From: Paraburkholderia sp. C35
Lineage (GTDB): Bacteria > Pseudomonadota > Gammaproteobacteria > Burkholderiales > Burkholderiaceae
NCBI RefSeq assembly: GCF_003121405.1
Contig: NZ_QBUY01000102.1
Location: forward strand, 1 to 33,135
Length of the DNA: 33,135 nucleotides
Direction: 5' to 3'
Positions 15,367-23,930 of this stretch are shown in pieces. The first letter of the stretch is position 1. The number at the start of each line of letters is the position of its first letter. Position numbers and translations under genes: made by a program. A model generated the notes under the pieces. That model was not told the DNA's origin, did not search any database, and saw only the letters and a program-made list of their open reading frames with translations.

Positions 15367-16590
15367 TCATTTCCATAGCGGGCAGCGTGATTCGGCTTTG
15401 GTGCCGAAAGCCTGCTCGCCGGCAACGGTGTCGACAACCTTGTAGTAGTCCCACAGCTCTTTCGATTCCTCCGGCGTTTTTACCTGCATCAGATACATGT
15501 CGTGAATCATGGTGCCGTCGTCGCGGATATACCCTTTCGTGTAGATGTCGTCGATCTTCTGCCTTTTGAGTTCTGCCATGACCTGACCAGGGTTGGTCGA
15601 TCCGACACGCTGAACCGCTTTCAGATAGGTCAACGTCGCGGAGTAATCGGCTGCGTGCAGGCTCGTGGGCATTCTTTTCGTTTTGTCGAAGAAGCGTTCG
15701 GACCACTTGCGTGTCTGCGCATCCTTGTTCCAGTACCAGCTGTCGGTCAGCAGAAGATGCTGCGCTGTCGCCAGACCCAAACTATGAATATCCGTGATGA
15801 AGACGAGTAGCGCGGCAATGGTCATCGTCTTCGGAATACCGAACTGGTTGGCAGCCTTGATCGCATTGACGGCATCGCCGCCTGCATTGGCAAGCGCAAG
15901 AACCTGCGCATTCGATTGCTGCGCCTGCAGCAGGAATGAAGAGAAATCGGAAGCCGATAACGGGTGACGCACCGCGCCGAGAACCTTGCCGCCATTCGCC
16001 TTCACGACGTCTGAAGCGTTCTTTTCCAGCGACTTGCCGAACGCATAGTCGGCCGTCACGAAGTACCAGGTCTTGCCGCCTCGTTTCGTGATGGCGGAAG
16101 CGGCAACCTTGGCGAGCGCCATCGTGTCGTAAGCGTAGTGCACCGTGTAGGGTGTGCACTGTTCGTTGGTCAGCGTATCAGCTCCCGAGCCTACGTTGAT
16201 GTAAGGGATCTTCTTCTCACTCGCGATCTGGTTAGTGGAAAGCGCCGTTGCCGAATTCGTTCCGCCGATGATCATATCGACGCCATCCCGATCAATCCAT
16301 TCGCGTGCCACGGACGCGGCGATGTCGGCCTTGTTCTGATGATCGGCGTATAGCACTTTGACAGGGATGCCGTTGACCTTGCCGCCGAAGTCGGCAACCG
16401 CCATGCGTATAGCCTCGAGGCCGCCCTGTCCGTCTCCTTCGGCGTACAGGCCGGAGAAGTCGGTGATGAACCCGATCGTCACGGCGTTGCTATCGGCCCA
16501 TGCATTGCCCGATGCCGCCGCCCCGGCGACTGCTGTGACGATGCCCAATACAAGATGCATGAACATCCTTATGCGGGATACGGTGTCCAC
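15367..16590 (-). CDS. ABC transporter substrate-binding protein, branched-chain amino-acid type
   Basis: Periplasmic binding protein of the LivJ/type 1 fold (Peripla_BP_6), 407 residues. I chose the GTG at 16590 because a strong GAGGAG lies 6 nt before it; the longer ATG frame from 16608 starts ahead of that ribosome site. The signal peptide ends near NAWADS, and the mature protein begins VTIGFITDFSGLYAEGDG, typical of the family. There are two Cys (NEQCTPY and SRCPLWK), possibly a disulfide. This branch of the family usually binds aromatic acids, amides or branched-chain compounds. No permease or ATPase gene is near, so it is an orphan that must use another importer or act in sensing. A hydrolase on the same strand lies 119 nt upstream. 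Confidence 0.9.
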   Translation of the reverse strand: MDTVSRIRMFMHLVLGIVTAVAGAAASGNAWADSNAVTIGFITDFSGLYAEGDGQGGLEAIRMAVADFGGKVNGIPVKVLYADHQNKADIAASVAREWIDRDGVDMIIGGTNSATALSTNQIASEKKIPYINVGSGADTLTNEQCTPYTVHYAYDTMALAKVAASAITKRGGKTWYFVTADYAFGKSLEKNASDVVKANGGKVLGAVRHPLSASDFSSFLLQAQQSNAQVLALANAGGDAVNAIKAANQFGIPKTMTIAALLVFITDIHSLGLATAQHLLLTDSWYWNKDAQTRKWSERFFDKTKRMPTSLHAADYSATLTYLKAVQRVGSTNPGQVMAELKRQKIDDIYTKGYIRDDGTMIHDMYLMQVKTPEESKELWDYYKVVDTVAGEQAFGTKAESRCPLWK

Positions 16591-16709
16591 TGATGTCTCC
16601 TCACGCATGGCTACAGTGTGCAGGATGGTCGAATCCGTTAGCGAATGCGACCTCCGTGATTTTTTTGTCTCGATCCATCCATCAGATCATGCCACTGTGC
16701 AACGATCAC

Positions 16710-17504
16710 TCACACCGCAATCCCCGATTCGATCCCCGCAACGAACCGCGCGATGATTTGCGCCAACTCAGCCGGCGCCTCCAGCGGTGACAAGTGCCCG
16801 ACTCCGGGCAAGATGTGCATCGCAGCGTGCGGGATACGCGGCATCAGTTCCGCTTGAAGCGTTGCCACACGATCCACCTGATCGAGTTCGCCCGAGATGA
16901 CGATAGTCGGTGCGTCGATCGACACGACCTCCGCGCTAATGTCTTCCCGCATCGCCACATTCGGCCAGCCCGCTTTGGCCTGCGGCGCGCCCTTCAGACT
17001 GTCCTCGATCACCTGCTCGCGCTGGGTCGCATCGAGTGATTTCGCCGTCAGCACGTGATCGATCACGAACTCGACCGATTCGCGCGACTGATAGGCGCCC
17101 GTCAACATCGCGCGTTCTTCGTCGGAGAGCGACGCGGGCGACGGCGGCGACGGCGCCACCAGCACGAGGCCTTCAAGCCCGCGCGGCCGGTGCGAGGCGA
17201 TCAGTTGCGCGACCTTGCCACCCATCGAATGCCCGACGAGAACGTAGCGCGCAAGACCTAGCGCCTGAATCACGCCTTCGGCATCGACGGCAAGATCGGC
17301 GATGCCGTAACCATCGACATGCGCCGCGGACTTGCCCCAACCCCGGTGATCGGTCGCGACGATGCGATACCCGTCGGCTAGCGCGCTCGCCACGCCGTCC
17401 CATGTCCGCGACGAGCCGCCGTAGTAATGCAGGAACACCAGCGCCAGATCGCCGCTGCCCTGCTGCGCAACGTGAATCCGCGTCCCGTTCGTGTCGATTT
17501 CCAT
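16710..17504 (-). CDS. Alpha/beta hydrolase
   Basis: Cytoplasmic serine hydrolase of 264 residues; no signal peptide. The ATG at 17504 (MEIDTNGTRIH) has AAGGGG upstream; the frame to 17573 would run into the divergent promoter. The oxyanion motif is an uncommon HYYGG (26-30) in place of HG, the elbow is GHSMGG (Ser93), the acid is Asp208 (SGELDQVD) and the base is His237 (GVGHLSP). The fold matches the haloperoxidase/carboxylesterase group (3-oxoadipate enol-lactonase-like), but specificity is not readable. It is divergent from a LysR gene with 113 nt between, so it is probably that regulator's target, and the orphan binding protein downstream may belong to the same transcript. Confidence 0.88.
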   Translation of the reverse strand: MEIDTNGTRIHVAQQGSGDLALVFLHYYGGSSRTWDGVASALADGYRIVATDHRGWGKSAAHVDGYGIADLAVDAEGVIQALGLARYVLVGHSMGGKVAQLIASHRPRGLEGLVLVAPSPPSPASLSDEERAMLTGAYQSRESVEFVIDHVLTAKSLDATQREQVIEDSLKGAPQAKAGWPNVAMREDISAEVVSIDAPTIVISGELDQVDRVATLQAELMPRIPHAAMHILPGVGHLSPLEAPAELAQIIARFVAGIESGIAV

Positions 17505-17564
17505 TTCCGGCCCCTTTCCGTGAGTGAATGGCTGAATGGTAGATTCAAGTCTTCTGCTTGATAA

Positions 17565-17604
17565 TTGCTGCAACAGTGTCGTCAGTCGATAATATGGTTA
17601 TCGA
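17565..17604 (+). promoter_or_regulatory. LysR gene promoter with 7-5-7 palindrome
   Basis: TTGCTG (17565-17570), a 17-bp spacer and GATAAT (17588-17593) form a plausible promoter for the LysR gene. A perfect palindrome TCGATAA-TATGG-TTATCGA (17586-17604) covers the -10 and the predicted start, which suggests autorepression and possible control of the divergent hydrolase. Confidence 0.65.
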
Positions 17605-17617
17605 ATGGGAGGGCAAA

Positions 17618-18535
17618 ATGGACCGGTTGACGAGCTTGGGCGTATTCGTCGCGGCTGTCGAAGAAGGCAGTCTCGCCGCTGCCGCGCGCCGGTTCGGGCT
17701 GTCGGCGGCAATGGCCGGCAAGCACGTGAGTGCCATCGAGGATGAATTGAATGTCCGGTTGCTGCAGCGCACGACGCGGCGTTTGAGCCTGACCGAGGCG
17801 GGCCAGACTTACTATGAGCGCAGCAAGCACATCCTCGAAGCCTTCGATGAAGCGAACCGTGAAGCAGCCGATGCACAAGGCTCAGTGCGCGGCGTGCTGC
17901 GCGTAGCGGCCCCTGTGACGTTTGGTGCAATGCACCTGGGCGAAGTCGTCGCGCGCTATCTGGAGGATCATCCTCACGTCGACGTGGAAGTGCTGCTCGG
18001 AGACCGCTATGTCGATCTCATGGATGCAGGCATCGACGTGGCAATCCGGATCGGACGGCTGAAAGATCCTGGCGTGGTGATGCGCCGGCTTGCGCCGTGC
18101 AGAATGGTCGTGTGTGCCTCGCCTTCATACCTCGAGCGCCACGGCACGCCGCACAAGCCGGACGACTTGCGGCGCATGACGCGGCTTGCGTTCAGCGAGG
18201 CCGTGTCGGGCGGCGACTGGACCCTGCTCGATGCGAGACATCGCGCGCACGTCATCGACGGGCCATGCCGGATGGCCGTCAACAATACGCAAATGCTGCT
18301 CGCCGCTGCCCTCGCTGGAGCGGGTATCACGTATGGACCGACATTCGTGTTTGGCGAGCACCTGCGGCGCGGCGAACTGGTGCCGCTGCTGCCGGCCTAT
18401 CGTGCAGCCGATCTCACGATTCAGGCGGTGTATCCGAGCGCACAGCGCATACCGCTCAAGGTGCGCCGGTTCGTCGATTACCTCGCCGGAGCGTTCGGCG
18501 ATGATCCGCCTTGGGACAGGAAAACAGGCGCTTGA
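17618..18535 (+). CDS. LysR-family transcriptional regulator
   Basis: LysR regulator of 305 residues. The ATG at 17618 (MDRLTSLGVFV) follows GGGAGG. The N-terminal winged helix is SLAAAARRFGLSAAMAGKHVSAIE, then LLQRTTRRLSLTEAG; the effector domain spans about 90-295. The helix-turn-helix carries Ala-Met-Ala-Gly-Lys where many family members have Ser-x-Val-Ser-Arg in the recognition helix, which is seen in one LysR subgroup. It is divergent from the alpha/beta hydrolase at 16710-17504, and a perfect palindrome overlaps its own -10 box. It probably represses itself and controls the hydrolase; the effector is unknown. The 217 nt after it hold no gene I can support. Confidence 0.92.
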   Translation: MDRLTSLGVFVAAVEEGSLAAAARRFGLSAAMAGKHVSAIEDELNVRLLQRTTRRLSLTEAGQTYYERSKHILEAFDEANREAADAQGSVRGVLRVAAPVTFGAMHLGEVVARYLEDHPHVDVEVLLGDRYVDLMDAGIDVAIRIGRLKDPGVVMRRLAPCRMVVCASPSYLERHGTPHKPDDLRRMTRLAFSEAVSGGDWTLLDARHRAHVIDGPCRMAVNNTQMLLAAALAGAGITYGPTFVFGEHLRRGELVPLLPAYRAADLTIQAVYPSAQRIPLKVRRFVDYLAGAFGDDPPWDRKTGA

Positions 18536-18752
18536 ACGCGACGTGACGCGCTTCAAGACCGCACTGCAGCGAAGGTTCACAATCGTGCCGATTATTGCCG
18601 CTTGAGTGTTTTCAAACGCTGTGAGCCGACAGTTTCGGCATGCCGGAGAAACCCGATATGTAGATGCGCACGTCTCGGCCGATGCCGTTGCAGTTGGCTT
18701 TCGATAGAATCTGTTGTCGGTTCCTTTATTCGAACTATTACCGGAGACGAAC

Positions 18753-19880
18753 GTGCCAGGCTTACTCCCCGATGTCGATCCCGATGGACTCCTCGAATAC
18801 TCAGTCGTTTATACCGACCGATCAATCAATCACATGTCGCAGCTTTTCCAGGGCGTCATGCGCGACATTTCCGCGTCACTAAAGAAGGTCTATAACGCAA
18901 ACGCAGTCGTCGTGGTCCCCGGCAGCGGGACGTTCGGCATGGAAGCCGTTGCGCGGCAGTTTGCGACGAACAAAAAGTGTCTGGTTATCCGCAATGGCTG
19001 GTTCAGTTTCCGCTGGTCGCAGATATTCGACATGGGCGGCATTCCGTCCGAGTCCGTCGTGTTGAAGGCGCGGCCCGTCGAACAGGGAAGGCAAGCTGCA
19101 TTTGCACCGGCTCCCATCGAAGAAGTGGTCGCCGCGATCAACGAACACAAACCGGATCTGGTCTTTGCACCGCATGTCGAAACGGCATCGGGAATGATGT
19201 TGCCTGACGGCTATGTGCGCGCGGAGGCTGACGCTGTCCATGCGGTTGGCGGCATGTTCGTGCTCGATTGCATCGCCTCGGGTACGGTGTGGGTGGACAT
19301 GGTGGCGAGCGGCGTCGATGTCCTGATCAGCGCGCCGCAGAAAGGATGGAGCGCATCGCCCTGCTGCGGACTGGTCATGCTCAGCCCGCTTGCACGCGAA
19401 AGAATCGACGCCACGACCAGCACCAGTTTCGCCTGCGATCTGCGCAAGTGGCTGCAGATCATGGAAGCCTATGAGAAGGGTGGCTTTGCCTATCATGCGA
19501 CGATGCCCACCGACGGACTCGCGATCCTTCGCGATGTCATGAAGGAAACCGATGCATATGGTTTCGACAAGGTGAAAGCAGAGCAGCTGGAACTGGGTGC
19601 GCGTATCCGTTCGCTCTTGACCGGGGCGGGCTTCAGGAGCGTCGCGGCTGAGGGTTTTCAGGCTCCGGGCGTGGTGGTCTGCTATACGGATGACGATGGG
19701 ATACGCAGCGGCAAGAAATTCGCCGATGCGGGATTGCAGATCGCAGCCGGCGTGCCGCTCGAATGCGACGAGCCAGCCGACTTCAAGACGTTTCGGATTG
19801 GGCTGTTCGGGTTAGACAAGCTGCATGATGTCGAAGGGGCAGTCAAGCGGTTCGCGCAGGCGTTGGAGAGCGTGCGTTAG
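18753..19880 (+). CDS. Class V aminotransferase (alanine-glyoxylate/serine-pyruvate type)
   Basis: PLP-dependent aminotransferase of 375 residues, like alanine-glyoxylate or serine-pyruvate aminotransferases. The start is the GTG at 18753: GGAG lies 6 nt before it, and the protein then begins PGLLPDVDPDGLLEYSVVYTDRS, the usual N terminus of this subfamily; a TTG at 18714 is the alternative. PLP-binding features are PGSGTFGMEA (57-66, phosphate site), Asp172 (FVLDCIAS, pairs with the pyridine nitrogen) and Lys197 (SAPQKGWS, Schiff base). It is monocistronic, with 217 nt of non-coding sequence upstream, and converges on the phosphodiesterase gene. A role in glyoxylate, purine-derived or serine metabolism is plausible but not decided by context. 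Confidence 0.92.
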   Translation: MPGLLPDVDPDGLLEYSVVYTDRSINHMSQLFQGVMRDISASLKKVYNANAVVVVPGSGTFGMEAVARQFATNKKCLVIRNGWFSFRWSQIFDMGGIPSESVVLKARPVEQGRQAAFAPAPIEEVVAAINEHKPDLVFAPHVETASGMMLPDGYVRAEADAVHAVGGMFVLDCIASGTVWVDMVASGVDVLISAPQKGWSASPCCGLVMLSPLARERIDATTSTSFACDLRKWLQIMEAYEKGGFAYHATMPTDGLAILRDVMKETDAYGFDKVKAEQLELGARIRSLLTGAGFRSVAAEGFQAPGVVVCYTDDDGIRSGKKFADAGLQIAAGVPLECDEPADFKTFRIGLFGLDKLHDVEGAVKRFAQALESVR

Positions 19881-19903
19881 GGTCTGCGCGAGGCCAGTGG
19901 CAC

Positions 19904-21058
19904 TCAGAACAGGCTGGGCCGCTGCTGGCGGCGGCCCTGGCCTTGCGCCAGCTTGCGCGCCTTCTCGATCTTGCGTGCGGTCTCGGTGAGCTCGGTGGTC
20001 GCCTTCGTGTTCAGTTCGTAGATGAACTTGCCCTTGTCGATGTCGGCGAAATCAACCATGACGATGTTGGGCATGAACACCTTCAGCGCGACACCGTTCG
20101 TGTAATCGGTCGACGAGACATAGGTCGGCAGCCGCGATTCGATCGCCTCGCCGAAGCCGGCCATCCATAGCTCGGTGAGTGCGGTCGGACGGTTGTCCGG
20201 TCCCCACATGGTCGAGTTGCGCTCCCGGATGCTTCGCTTCAGGCCGGTGGTCGTCCAGTACATCATCCCCATTACCTCGGGAGCGGAATTGCGTGCGCCG
20301 ACTAACATCAACGCACTCTGCTTCTCGATGTTGGACGCGATCTTGCCCATGTCGCTGTCGCCGTTGAGCGCGTTCGTGCCGCCCTTGCCGACGTATTGCA
20401 GGCCGTCGTAGCCGCTGCTGTAGCCAGTGCCATCCTCGAGGCGCTTGCAACCCCATATCCCGGTCGACGACAGATAGCCCTGGCCAGCGACTTCGTCGAT
20501 GCCTTTCTGCGTGAAGAGCACGACGACGTGTTTCTTCAGCTGGTCGAGTGTCTTCTCGTTGAGGCTGCCCGTGTCCATGTAGAGCGAGGTGCCCAACTCC
20601 CGCGTGCAGATCTCCGCGATGATCGCCCAGTTCGTGCACTTGTCGATTTTCAGCAGCAGGAATTCGCTGCCGTTGTATTTCACGAAGTCCTTCGCCTGTT
20701 TCAGCATGTCGACGAGCCGCATGCCGAACGCGCCGTCCAGTGGCAGCTTGGTGGTCGTGACGTCAGTCCTTCTGCCACCTAGATCGAAGACCGTCTTGTC
20801 TTTCTTTTCCTTCAGGTGCGTCAGCTTCGGATCGGCATGGAAGGCCTTCAGCGTCACCGGAGCGGAAGACAGCGTCAAATTCTTGGTGGCTGCAATCCGC
20901 AGATCGAACAGGCGCACGCCGGCCTTGGCCTGCTCGAAGATGTCGAGATCCTGAGTCTGGACGTTGGCGTCGCCGCCCGTGATACCCGCGTCATGGCTGC
21001 CGGCGAACACGATGTCGCAGAGCCGCTTGCCGCCGCCCAACCTGTAGTAGGTGATCAT
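19904..21058 (-). CDS. PI-PLC X-domain-like phosphodiesterase, no signal peptide
   Basis: Protein of 384 residues resembling bacterial phosphatidylinositol-specific phospholipase C. The ATG at 21058 (MITYYRLGG) has GGAGG upstream; the TTG frame from 21109 is less likely. The X-domain catalytic set is visible in order: His22-Asp23 (AGSHDAG, matching His32-Asp33 of the Bacillus enzyme), Asp52-x-Arg54 (GVRLFDLRI, matching Asp67/Arg69), and His74 (AFHADP, matching His82). Known bacterial PI-PLCs are secreted with a signal peptide, but this protein starts almost directly at the catalytic barrel and has no hydrophobic leader. The C-terminal 25 residues are strongly basic (RRQQRPSLF end). It may act in the cytosol or leave by a leaderless route. 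The lipid substrate is unproven. Confidence 0.78.
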   Translation of the reverse strand: MITYYRLGGGKRLCDIVFAGSHDAGITGGDANVQTQDLDIFEQAKAGVRLFDLRIAATKNLTLSSAPVTLKAFHADPKLTHLKEKKDKTVFDLGGRRTDVTTTKLPLDGAFGMRLVDMLKQAKDFVKYNGSEFLLLKIDKCTNWAIIAEICTRELGTSLYMDTGSLNEKTLDQLKKHVVVLFTQKGIDEVAGQGYLSSTGIWGCKRLEDGTGYSSGYDGLQYVGKGGTNALNGDSDMGKIASNIEKQSALMLVGARNSAPEVMGMMYWTTTGLKRSIRERNSTMWGPDNRPTALTELWMAGFGEAIESRLPTYVSSTDYTNGVALKVFMPNIVMVDFADIDKGKFIYELNTKATTELTETARKIEKARKLAQGQGRRQQRPSLF

Positions 21059-21261
21059 GGCCGTCGTACCTCCGATAGAGAGTGCGTATTCCAGGCAAGT
21101 CTCAGGCAAATCGAACGCTCATTCCATACGTAAGCAAACATGCAACCACGGCTATCCGAATGCGCATGCCCCGCGTAAGTGAACGCTGAGGACGTAGCGA
21201 TACGGATCTGAGTGTTTTTACTCCGAGATTTCCTCGCTGGTCAAACCATTTCGGCGTGTGC

Positions 21262-21293
21262 GCATCGACTCGACGACAAGCGCGAGTCGATGC
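21262..21293. terminator. 11-bp stem-loop after the GntR gene
   Basis: GCATCGACTCG and CGAGTCGATGC are perfect 11-bp arms around a 10-base loop. The structure begins 13 nt past the GntR stop codon, at the end of the eleven-gene operon, and is the best candidate terminator for it. No U-run follows on the minus strand. The rest of 21059-21306 shows no gene. Confidence 0.5.
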
Positions 21294-21306
21294 ATCGATA
21301 AAAGCC

Positions 21307-22023
21307 TTACATCGGCCCTACTCCACTGCGTACGGCTGCATGCTCCTGCCCTTCGCGCAACACCTGGCGAGCGATCTCCGCCACCCGCTCGACGTGCGCC
21401 ACAGCGGCATCGCGAGCCTCGAGTGGGGCATGCGCACGGATGGCGGCCAGTATCCGGCGCATCTCCTGAACGGCCTGGCGCCCGCGATCGTCGGAAGCGA
21501 TCGTCAATGCTCTCAACCGGTTGATCCGCGCCGTGAGCGATTGCACGATGTCCCACGCGACGCTCTTCTTGCCGCCCGTGAACATGCACTCATAGAAAGC
21601 AGACGTGAGCGCGCGCACAGCCTGATGATCCTGTGCATCGAACGCGGCTTGAATCTTTTCGATGCATCCGGCGAGTTCCGAGTGAGTGCTTTCGTCAGCG
21701 TGCTGCGCGCAGGCCATCGCAGCTTCGCCCTCCAGTAGCGCGCGTATTTCGTAGATCTCCGCGGCCGTATCGAGATCGAGTATCGCGACAATCGGCCCCT
21801 GGTTCGGAAGCGAATCGACCAGTCCTTCTGTTTCCAGATGCCGCAGTACTTCACGCACGACTGTGCGACTCACGCCCAGTTCTTCACACAGCGTACGCTC
21901 GACAAGCCGCTCGCCGGGCCGAAAATGCGCATCGACAATCGCGGCACGCATTTTCTCCAGCACGAGTTCGCGCAACGTCGTCGTGCGGCGCTCGACTTTC
22001 AGCGATGGCAGTGCGTCACTCAT
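21307..22023 (-). CDS. GntR-family regulator with FCD domain
   Basis: FadR-type GntR regulator of 238 residues. The ATG at 22023 (MSDALPSLKVERR) lies 8 nt after the ATPase stop, so it is the last gene of the operon. Residues 15-80 are the winged helix (RPGERLVERTLCEELGVSRTVVREVLRHLETEGLV); residues about 85-230 are the all-helical FCD effector domain. FCD domains usually bind a metal through three His; here the positions normally FH and EH read FY (about residue 133) and EM, leaving only the last His (AHVERV), so the metal site looks incomplete and the ligand may be bound differently. It probably represses its own operon through the twin palindromes at 31416-31472. Confidence 0.92.
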   Translation of the reverse strand: MSDALPSLKVERRTTTLRELVLEKMRAAIVDAHFRPGERLVERTLCEELGVSRTVVREVLRHLETEGLVDSLPNQGPIVAILDLDTAAEIYEIRALLEGEAAMACAQHADESTHSELAGCIEKIQAAFDAQDHQAVRALTSAFYECMFTGGKKSVAWDIVQSLTARINRLRALTIASDDRGRQAVQEMRRILAAIRAHAPLEARDAAVAHVERVAEIARQVLREGQEHAAVRSGVGPM

Positions 22024-22031
22024 GGCCGTCG

Positions 22032-23120
22032 TCACGCCTGAGCGAAGAGCCGCACATCGCGTGTTTCCCATGCGACGAACGCTTGCGTACCGACCGAGAG
22101 CCCGTTGTCATGACGCTGCCCAGCCGGCATGCGAATAGAAATTTCCTGTTGCCACGGCGTGGCCACCGCGTAATGCATCGCATCGCCGAGATACGTGATG
22201 TCGCGCACGGTGACAGGCAAGCCCGCCGCGCCATTTGCATCACGCAATGCCTGAATGCGCATCTGCTCGGGGCGAATCATCAGCGTGCCATCGTCGCCTG
22301 CCGTGAGCGCGGGATTGAAACTGCCCGACGACACCTCGAGTCCGTTAGGGAACACGCCGTGCATGCTGCCGTCGTTATGCGACGTCACGCGCACAGGCAG
22401 GAAATTCGAATTGCCGATAAAGCTCGCGACAAAGCGTGATGCCGGATTCGAGTACAGTTCTTCGCCCGTACCGACCTGTTCGATACGCCCCTTGTTGAAT
22501 ACAGCGATGCGATCCGACAGACGCAACGCTTCTTCCTGATCGTGCGTTACATAGAGAATCGTGACGCCCGTTTCCTGATGAATACGCCGCAATTCAAGCT
22601 GGATTTCTTCACGCAGTTTCTTGTCGAGCGCGGAGAGCGGTTCGTCCATCAGCAGCACAGGCGGATCGTAAGCCAGTGCGCGCGCAATCGCGACACGCTG
22701 TTGTTGCCCGCCCGACAGTTGCGCGGGCATCCGGTCGCGGCATTCGGACAGATGCACGAGCTTGAGCATCTGTTCGACTTTCGCCTTCACCTCCGCGTCG
22801 GGACGGCGGCGCACGCGCAGCGGAAACGCCACGTTCTCGCCCACGGTCAGATGCGGAAATAGCGTATAGCGCTGAAACACCATGCCGATGTTGCGCTTGT
22901 TCGGCGCAACCGAAAGCAGCGGCTTGCCGTCGAGCAGCACACGCCCTTCGCTCGGCTCCTGAAAGCCCGCGACGATATACAGCGTCGTGCTCTTGCCCGA
23001 ACCCGACGGCCCGAGGAAAGTCATGAACTCGCCTTTGCGCACGTCGAGAGAAACCTGATCGATGGCGACCACGTCGTCATATGTTTTGCGCAGGCGCTGG
23101 ATTTGCAGGTATGCAGTCAT
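22032..23120 (-). CDS. ABC transporter ATP-binding protein, spermidine/putrescine (PotA) type
   Basis: ATPase of a type I importer, 362 residues. The ATG at 23120 (MTAYLQIQRL) has GAGGTGA upstream; the open frame runs on to 23804 only as a shadow of the permease gene. Walker A is GPSGSGKST (37-45), the Q-loop is Gln83 (VFQRYTLFPH), the signature is LSGGQ (135-139), Walker B is VLLMDE with catalytic Glu160, and the switch His is in YVTHDQ. The C-terminal third (about 240-362) is a TOBE/OB domain as in PotA and FbpC. It lies 14 nt after the permease gene and 8 nt before the GntR gene. Confidence 0.95.
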   Translation of the reverse strand: MTAYLQIQRLRKTYDDVVAIDQVSLDVRKGEFMTFLGPSGSGKSTTLYIVAGFQEPSEGRVLLDGKPLLSVAPNKRNIGMVFQRYTLFPHLTVGENVAFPLRVRRRPDAEVKAKVEQMLKLVHLSECRDRMPAQLSGGQQQRVAIARALAYDPPVLLMDEPLSALDKKLREEIQLELRRIHQETGVTILYVTHDQEEALRLSDRIAVFNKGRIEQVGTGEELYSNPASRFVASFIGNSNFLPVRVTSHNDGSMHGVFPNGLEVSSGSFNPALTAGDDGTLMIRPEQMRIQALRDANGAAGLPVTVRDITYLGDAMHYAVATPWQQEISIRMPAGQRHDNGLSVGTQAFVAWETRDVRLFAQA

Positions 23121-23134
23121 GTCGTTCACCTCGG

Positions 23135-23929
23135 TTATCGTGCGCGGCGCAGCACCGCGCCCGCCAGCATCAACACAGTCGTCAGGCCGACCAGCAACGA
23201 AGACGCCGCCGCGACGACAGGCGTCAGGTCTTGCCGCAGCGTTGCCCAGATACGCACGGGCAGCGTCTGCAGCGTGGGGCTTGCCATGAAGATCGAGACC
23301 ACCACTTCGTCCCACGATGCAAGGAACGAGAAGATCGCGGCAGCAAAGATGCCGAGCCGGATCGCAGGCAACGTGACGCGCAGCTTCACTTCGAGCGGCG
23401 ACGCGCCGCATATCAGCGCGGCATCTTCGAGTGCGGTATCGAAGCTCGCGAGCGAGTTGCTGATCGAAATGATCGAGAACGGCAACGCGATGATCAGATG
23501 GCCGATCACGAAACCCGTCATGGTGCCGCTCAGGCCGATGCGCAGGAAGAACGCATACAGTGCGACGGCCAGCACGACAACGGGCAACACCATCGGCGTG
23601 AGGAAGAACGCCTGCACGGCGTTGCGTCCGCGAAACTTGCCGCGCACCAGTGCCAGAGAAGCAAGAAAACCGATCAGCACGGACAGCACCGTGACGATCA
23701 CCGCGAGCTTGACGCTCGTCAGCAGCGAGTCGATCCAGCCGGCGTCGGTGAACAGCTGGCGATACCACTCCAGTGTCCAGCCCGGCGGCGGAAAGATCAG
23801 CCACTGCGAATCGCCGAACGACAAGGCGACGATGAATACGATAGGCAGCAGAAGAAACAGCGCGACGGCGGCGCCAACGGCAAGCAAGGCCCAGCGCAAC
23901 GCGCCCAGACGGTCGAAATCGAGCAACAT
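23135..23929 (-). CDS. ABC transporter permease, PotC type
   Basis: Inner-membrane permease of 264 residues, about six helices. I chose the ATG at 23929 (MLLDFDRLGALR) because GGGAGG lies 8 nt upstream and it is one base after the previous permease's stop (TGACATG), which implies coupled translation; a GTG at 23956 is the alternative. The EAA loop that contacts the ATPase is visible as EDAALICGASPLEVKLRVTLPAI, with the conserved Gly. The sequence matches the second permease of spermidine/putrescine-type importers. It forms the channel with the gene upstream. Confidence 0.93.
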   Translation of the reverse strand: MLLDFDRLGALRWALLAVGAAVALFLLLPIVFIVALSFGDSQWLIFPPPGWTLEWYRQLFTDAGWIDSLLTSVKLAVIVTVLSVLIGFLASLALVRGKFRGRNAVQAFFLTPMVLPVVVLAVALYAFFLRIGLSGTMTGFVIGHLIIALPFSIISISNSLASFDTALEDAALICGASPLEVKLRVTLPAIRLGIFAAAIFSFLASWDEVVVSIFMASPTLQTLPVRIWATLRQDLTPVVAAASSLLVGLTTVLMLAGAVLRRAR

Positions 23930-23930
23930 G

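Noticed and set aside
23121..23804. N-terminal extension of the ABC ATPase to 590 residues
   Set aside because: The extension is the permease gene in another frame; the ATG at 23120 has a clear ribosome site and the normal PotA N terminus.
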